Part shown: one piece after another, positions 59,564 through 64,000 of the stretch | Layout: every line of letters begins with the position of its first letter | How positions within the stretch are numbered: position 1 is the stretch's first letter | Assembly: GCF_030381805.1 (NCBI RefSeq) | Contig: NZ_JAUDRH010000007.1 | Span: 124,001-188,000 of the forward strand | Source: Chlorogloeopsis sp. ULAP01 | GTDB taxonomy: Bacteria; Cyanobacteriota; Cyanobacteriia; Cyanobacteriales; Nostocaceae | Length of the DNA stretch: 64,000 nt | Direction: 5' to 3' | Translations under genes and position numbers: made by a program | Notes under the pieces: model-generated | The model's input: the letters and a program-made list of their open reading frames with translations, nothing else | Told to the model about the DNA's origin: nothing | Database searches by the model: none

Positions 59564-61966
59564 ATGGACGCTGAAGCAGTATTGGCATGGTTAGACACCG
59601 TAATTCCTACTCATACCGGAGAACGGTTGAGCGATCTGCAAAAAGTTATTCTTCAGCAAGTTTGGCACGGTCGAAGATATTTAGAAATTGCTAATTATTA
59701 TGGTTGTACAGAAGGACACGCTAAAGATGTAGGCTCTCAGTTGTGGAAACTGCTTTCTAAAGTATTGAAAGAGAAGATTAACAAAAATAATTGCCGTGCC
59801 ACTTTAGAGCGTATTCTCAGAAAAACTACTGTTATTTCAAGTTTGATATGTAACTCTCAATTTTCACCTCATACTATCTCGCTTGCAAATACAGATGGAA
59901 CAAATGAGGCATTAAATGCCAATTTTCTGGGACGAACAGAAGCGATCGCCCACCTCAACAATTTAGTAAATCAAGGTATCAAAGTTATCGTCATCCAAGG
60001 TGAAGGCGGCGTAGGTAAAACCACTCTGGCTCAACAATATCTGCATCAGGGATTCGATTTAGTCTTGGAACTGTTGATGGCGAAGGAAACTCAAAATATC
60101 ACTGCTGTGGAACACGTGGTGGAAGAGTGGTTGAAACAGGATTTTGATGAAGAACCTGGGGTGGAATTTGGAGTAACGCTGGGGCGGTTGAAGCGACAAC
60201 TGCACACTCGCAGAATTGGTATTTTGATTGATAACCTAGAACCTGCACTCGATGGGCAAGGCAGATTTATTACTCCCCACCGCAATTATGTAGAACTATT
60301 GCGCGTTTTGGCTGATGCAAGGGTGCAGTCTGTGACTCTAATTACGAGTCGCGATCGCCTCTGTGAACCTGGTATAAATGCATCCCACTATCGTCTTCCT
60401 GGTTTAGATATAACTACATGGCAGCAGTTTTTTATCAATCGAGGATTAGCAATTGATTTAATCACCCTGCAAAATATGCACCGCGCCTACGGAGGTAATG
60501 CCAAAGCAATGGGGATTTTGTGCGGTTCAATTCAGGAGGATTTTGACGGTGATATGGCTGTTTATTGGCAAGAAAATCATGCCGATCCTTTGTCTGCAAC
60601 AGATTTAAAAAATTTGGCAGTTAGTCAAATTAATCGCCTGCAAGCCCTCGATCCTCAAGCTTATCGCCTGCTTTGCCGTCTGGGTTGTTATCGCTATCAA
60701 GATGTATCCCGAATTCCAACTCAAGGGTTATTAAATTTACTGTGGGATGTCCCGGCTTCACAACATCGCCAAATTATAGTCTCTTTGAGAAATCGCTCTT
60801 TAGTGGAGTGTCATCAGGGCGAATACTGGCTGCATCCGGTAATTCGTACCGAAGCGATCGCTCGTTTGCGTCATAGCGATGAATGGGAAACTACCAACCA
60901 CAAAGTTGCAGAATTCTGGACAGCTAGTATACAACAGATTGCCACCTTTAAAGATGCTTTGCAAGCCCTGGAAGCCTATTATCATTACATAGAAATAAAT
61001 GAGTTTGAGTTAGCAGGAAAAGTCATACTTAAAAGTAGAGATAATCAATGGCGGCAGTTTTTACCATTGGGCAGTACATTGTATCGGATGGGTTGGCTTC
61101 AGCCTTTAATAGCTGCTATTACTCAAGTGATTAGCAATGTTAATTATAATCAAAATCTCAGCGAACTGTATAATATTTTAGGCGATTTATACTGGATTAC
61201 AGGCAAAATTCATCTAGCAATTGAATGCCAAGAAAAAACAATTAATCTTTCTACTCAAGCACTTAAATCACTCATTCCCAAACAGGAAAATAAACATAAA
61301 GTATATTATTTGCGAATGCTGGAGGTAGATTCTCTTTTAAGTATTGGACTTTACAAAATTGATTTGTGGGAATTAGAAGCAGCTGCTCAATTATTTCAGC
61401 AAGTTATTTACCTGGCTCAAAATACCGAACACCATCGCTGGGCAGAAAAAGCTTCTGTGTGTTTAGCATTAGTCAATTCCTATTTAGGTTTGCGTGAGGC
61501 ATCTTTCTCATTAGCAGATGTAGTATATCAAAATATTATTACAGAGCAAATCGTAGAACAAACAGGGAGATTTGCTTATTTCATTCAAATACTAGGACAA
61601 ACATACGTGAATTTAAGAGATTTTGCTAAAGCTCAAGAAATGTTCCAAAAAGCTTTAGCCTTTGCTGAAGAAAGTCACTATATGCAAGTCAAAGCAAAAA
61701 CACTGAACGGATTAGCAGAAATATATCGGCAGCAAAAAATTTTTGAATTAGCTCTTGCCAATCATTCAGAAGCAATTAAACTTTTAGATAAAATAGGCGC
61801 TAAATGTGACTTAGCTATTGCTTATTTTAATTTGGCTTTAACTTATCAAGAGATGGAAAAACCCATAAAAAGTAAAGTTAATTTTGAGCAAGCTATTCGG
61901 CTTTTTATTGAAATGAAGGCAACAAAACAAGTAGAAAAAGTTGTAGGATATTTTAAAGTCAGCTAG
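59564..61966 (+). CDS. STAND ATPase: vMAP-type N-terminal domain, NB-ARC, TPR
   Basis: The product is 800 residues. Residues 1-87 are a small helical domain with an HTH look (LSDLQKVILQQVWHGRRYLE, then IANYYGCTEGHAKDVGSQLW) that heads many cyanobacterial NTPases. NB-ARC starts at FLGRTEAIAHLNNLV; Walker A is GEGGVGKTT (146-154), Walker B lies in IGILIDNLEP and a sensor in LITSRDRL. From about residue 500 TPR units follow (YNILGDLYWITGKIHLAIEC, FAKAQEMFQKALAFAEESHY, LAIAYFNLALTYQEMEKPIK). It has no fused effector domain. It may be a signal-sensing scaffold that oligomerises on ligand binding. The gene upstream could be its effector, by neighbourhood only. Confidence 0.85.
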   Translation: MDAEAVLAWLDTVIPTHTGERLSDLQKVILQQVWHGRRYLEIANYYGCTEGHAKDVGSQLWKLLSKVLKEKINKNNCRATLERILRKTTVISSLICNSQFSPHTISLANTDGTNEALNANFLGRTEAIAHLNNLVNQGIKVIVIQGEGGVGKTTLAQQYLHQGFDLVLELLMAKETQNITAVEHVVEEWLKQDFDEEPGVEFGVTLGRLKRQLHTRRIGILIDNLEPALDGQGRFITPHRNYVELLRVLADARVQSVTLITSRDRLCEPGINASHYRLPGLDITTWQQFFINRGLAIDLITLQNMHRAYGGNAKAMGILCGSIQEDFDGDMAVYWQENHADPLSATDLKNLAVSQINRLQALDPQAYRLLCRLGCYRYQDVSRIPTQGLLNLLWDVPASQHRQIIVSLRNRSLVECHQGEYWLHPVIRTEAIARLRHSDEWETTNHKVAEFWTASIQQIATFKDALQALEAYYHYIEINEFELAGKVILKSRDNQWRQFLPLGSTLYRMGWLQPLIAAITQVISNVNYNQNLSELYNILGDLYWITGKIHLAIECQEKTINLSTQALKSLIPKQENKHKVYYLRMLEVDSLLSIGLYKIDLWELEAAAQLFQQVIYLAQNTEHHRWAEKASVCLALVNSYLGLREASFSLADVVYQNIITEQIVEQTGRFAYFIQILGQTYVNLRDFAKAQEMFQKALAFAEESHYMQVKAKTLNGLAEIYRQQKIFELALANHSEAIKLLDKIGAKCDLAIAYFNLALTYQEMEKPIKSKVNFEQAIRLFIEMKATKQVEKVVGYFKVS

Positions 61967-62004
61967 TACTTCACCCTATAGATTTTGACAAGTCTTAGGT
62001 GTTC

Positions 62005-62037
62005 AGATCCCTGAATTTTTTAAAAAGTCGGGGATCT
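62005..62037. repeat. Decayed AGATCCCCGACTT-type hairpin
   Basis: AGATCCCTGAATTTTTTAAA and then AAGTCGGGGATCT. The outer arms AGATCCC and GGGGATCT still pair. It lies between convergent genes and may weakly terminate. The intact form is at 28064-28096. Confidence 0.6.
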
Positions 62038-62043
62038 ATAATC

Positions 62044-64000
62044 TCATTTCCCTGAGTTAAACTTCTGCCTGTAAAGTTCTTGAAATAGCGATTCCATTTG
62101 CTTGGAGTAGGAACGACTATCCATAAATCTGGGGGGTTGCTGCATTTTTTGCTTGATTTGGGCACTCTTTTGTTGGCGCAGATTTGCATCCTGAGCAAGT
62201 GCGATCGCTAACTGCACGTAAGCCTCTTCACTGTTAGCAATTAGATCGGGCATCTGGAGTTCTCGTAGCAGAGATGCTGCTGTTCTAGAGCGTAGAGCGT
62301 TACCTTCCATAACAACAGTGGGTAGCCCTACCTCTAATGCCTCAACAGTTGTAGTTGCTCCGGAGTAAGGGCAAGAATCCAGATAAATATCGCCTAGTTT
62401 TAAACATTCTTTCACATTAGAGCGACCTTGAATATCTAAAATAATCAGACGGTTTTTTTCGATGCCATATTTGGTAAAAAAAGCAGTTAGTTTACCAAAA
62501 AGGAATTGTTTAGCGTACTGTGTATCCCAAATAGGGCTGAATGGATATAGTAATAGGACAGCTTTAGGCACAGCTGCCATAATTTTTGCCCAAGTTACCC
62601 TTAACTCCGGAATAATCTTAAAAAAGCTAGCACCAGAAATGAACACAACAGATTCGTCTGGCACCCCTAGTATTTTTCTGTTCAGTTGAATTGTAGGAGC
62701 ATCTGGTTCACTAGTGAAATTGAAACAAAACCCAGTACCATCAATAGTTACTAATTGCTCGCGATAGTGGGCTTGTGATCCCAAAGGTTCTAATAAGTTA
62801 CCAGAAATGTAGTAGTCAACATTTCGCGCTCCTGTTGTTACAGGAGAAACAAAATAGGTAGTCTGTATACGTGCTAGTCGATGCAAAACTAATGAAATTA
62901 AGAAGGTTGTGGCAATAAATAAGATATCTAAATCATCAGCACGTATAGTCTGCACTTGGTTAGGGGTATCATTAGGTAGTTTAATTAACCGATCTGCACG
63001 GCTTTGACAATACTGCTCCAAAGGGTGATTGTTTACTTCAATGGCATATAAAATAATTTCAAATTTATCTCTATCCAAATACTCAAAAACAGGAAGTGTA
63101 TTGTAAGTTTCTGGATGTGGGAAGAAGTGATTTTTCAGCACTCCTAGACGAATTTTTTTTCGATTTGCAGGTCTTTCAGGAAAAGTATAATCAATCTTAT
63201 AGTCCCTACGTTTTAATACTAACTCTGCAATATCAGCACTTTTTGTAAAAATATCCCGTAGATTTTCAGTAATAAAATATAGAGATGTAATATTAATACT
63301 TTTGATCACAAACGAAGCAATATTATGCCATAATTCTGAGTTCTGATTGTTGAAAATGTTAAGGTTGACATAATTTACTAGTTTTTGGATGTGGCGGTAG
63401 TATTTATCGACCTCTTCCACCTCCTGAAAATAACCCGGATAGTAAAGGATAAATTTTAGATATTCTTTTAGAAACCAAAGGGGAGTACAGGTAAAATCAT
63501 ACGTCAATGGTAAATGATAAGCCTGGCAATAGAGCATAGCCACTAGTAGATATTGGATCGCCTTTGGATCATCAAATCCTCTAGCAATGTTTGCCGCCAG
63601 CAAATCTACAAAATGCTGCTCTGTATTTGTTAGTAGTTCACCTTTGATGCCACTATCTAAAATCATTTTATGCACCTTACCCACACTACTTGAGTAGGTA
63701 TTTTCTATATTCTCTGGTGGTATATTAAGTAAAAAATCGGCTAGTTGTTGTCTGATTTCGCGAATAGTAGGAACTACTGATGGAGTTTGTTCAACAATCT
63801 TTTTAGGAATTAATGAAATTAAAGAGTCAAAATTGATGCTTCTAAACTTATTTTCTATTATAGAAAAGCTTTTTAAATAAATCTGCGGATGAATGATCGC
63901 CAATTGAGAGGTGTCTGTATTTTGGAATTCTCGGTAGAAGGAAGGATATTTTTCTATACTATTAGAATCCACAAAAAGTATTAGATTTTGAGCATAGCAA
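62044..64000 (-). CDS. GT41-like O-GlcNAc-transferase (SPINDLY-type) glycosyltransferase, 5' end possibly outside window
   Basis: The frame is open to the window edge. The first available start, a GTG at 63972, gives 642 residues, but no ribosome-binding site precedes it and the coding frame continues upstream, so the true start may lie beyond 64000. The C-terminal half is typical of GT41-like enzymes: KIRLGVLKNHFFPHPETYNT, ILFIATTFLISLVLHRLARIQT, FISGASFFKIIPELRVTWAK, DIYLDSCPYSGATTTVEALE and GLPTVVMEGNALRSRTAASL. The N-terminal 270 residues are helical but not clear TPRs. It probably glycosylates proteins or surface polymers. Confidence 0.8.
   Translation of the reverse strand, partial: CYAQNLILFVDSNSIEKYPSFYREFQNTDTSQLAIIHPQIYLKSFSIIENKFRSINFDSLISLIPKKIVEQTPSVVPTIREIRQQLADFLLNIPPENIENTYSSSVGKVHKMILDSGIKGELLTNTEQHFVDLLAANIARGFDDPKAIQYLLVAMLYCQAYHLPLTYDFTCTPLWFLKEYLKFILYYPGYFQEVEEVDKYYRHIQKLVNYVNLNIFNNQNSELWHNIASFVIKSINITSLYFITENLRDIFTKSADIAELVLKRRDYKIDYTFPERPANRKKIRLGVLKNHFFPHPETYNTLPVFEYLDRDKFEIILYAIEVNNHPLEQYCQSRADRLIKLPNDTPNQVQTIRADDLDILFIATTFLISLVLHRLARIQTTYFVSPVTTGARNVDYYISGNLLEPLGSQAHYREQLVTIDGTGFCFNFTSEPDAPTIQLNRKILGVPDESVVFISGASFFKIIPELRVTWAKIMAAVPKAVLLLYPFSPIWDTQYAKQFLFGKLTAFFTKYGIEKNRLIILDIQGRSNVKECLKLGDIYLDSCPYSGATTTVEALEVGLPTVVMEGNALRSRTAASLLRELQMPDLIANSEEAYVQLAIALAQDANLRQQKSAQIKQKMQQPPRFMDSRSYSKQMESLFQELYRQKFNSGK

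Overview
The window is cyanobacterial chromosome, most likely from a filamentous, nitrogen-fixing, probably heterocyst-forming species (Nostocales). The reasons are the many GCGATCGC (HIP1) octamers, the light-independent protochlorophyllide reductase genes chlL and chlN with their usual cyanobacterial spacer gene, a PatB/CnfR-type nitrogen-fixation regulator beside a nif-type ferredoxin and a coxBAC terminal oxidase operon, two further nitrogenase-associated small proteins, and the many short palindromic intergenic repeats typical of this group. The base composition is moderate, with AT-rich spacers of 0.3-1 kb. No rRNA, tRNA, CRISPR array, complete insertion sequence or phage was recognised.

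Layout. 1-2.3 kb: the 5' part of an ArsR-type regulator, a small GG-leader peptide, a small secreted protein and an alpha/beta hydrolase. 2.7-11.7 kb: a nitrogen-fixation/heterocyst block with cnfR/patB, divergent fdxB, coxB-coxA-coxC, a helical-repeat protein, a cysteine-dioxygenase-like cupin and a nitrogenase-associated ArsC-like protein. 12.6-15.5 kb: a secreted beta-helix protein and a two-gene unit ending in a Mo-nitrogenase C-terminal-domain protein. 15.6-22.3 kb: a phosphorelay locus with a receiver, a large hybrid kinase carrying an ethylene-receptor-like copper-binding membrane domain, and a winged-helix regulator with extra receivers and a degenerate GGDEF domain. 23-28 kb: an aldo/keto-reductase-like protein, ClpB and a TIGR02450-type protein, separated by repeat-rich spacers. 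28.4-31.6 kb: chlL - DUF5331-type gene - chlN. 32-41.9 kb: a coiled-coil protein, a sugar transferase, an ABC exporter, a membrane protein resembling a YdcF protein without its core, galE, a secreted protein plus a UreH/ferric-reductase-like fusion, and an M28 peptidase. 42-48.7 kb: a decayed DevA-like ABC ATPase, tsaE, a YvcK/CofD-like gene, ruvC, an alkyltransferase-like gene, a dienelactone hydrolase and a quinone-oxidoreductase-like gene. 48.8-58 kb: an ARMT1-like protein, two sensor kinases, a glutamine-synthetase-family gene, uppS and a diiron desaturase-like protein. 58.4-64 kb: an LRAT-domain protein with a duplicated Gly/Ala-rich hydrophobic tail, a STAND (NB-ARC-TPR) ATPase and a GT41-like glycosyltransferase.

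How the genes may work together. The 2.7-11.7 kb block fits oxygen-protected nitrogen fixation: an iron-sulfur transcription factor, an electron donor for nitrogenase and an oxygen-consuming oxidase side by side. From memory, Anabaena PCC 7120 has the same order (patB, a ferredoxin gene, then the heterocyst oxidase cox2), which this layout matches. The kinase locus reads as one phosphorelay from a copper/ethylene-type sensor to a DNA-binding response regulator.

The strongest unexplained signals are: (1) repeat sequences inserted in frame in linkers and loops of at least four proteins, two copies being clear paralogues at the protein level; (2) two 159-bp elements that keep the same four-hairpin, closed-stem architecture through paired substitutions; and (3) the adjacent LRAT-like membrane-tail protein and STAND ATPase, a candidate but unproven conflict or cell-death pair.
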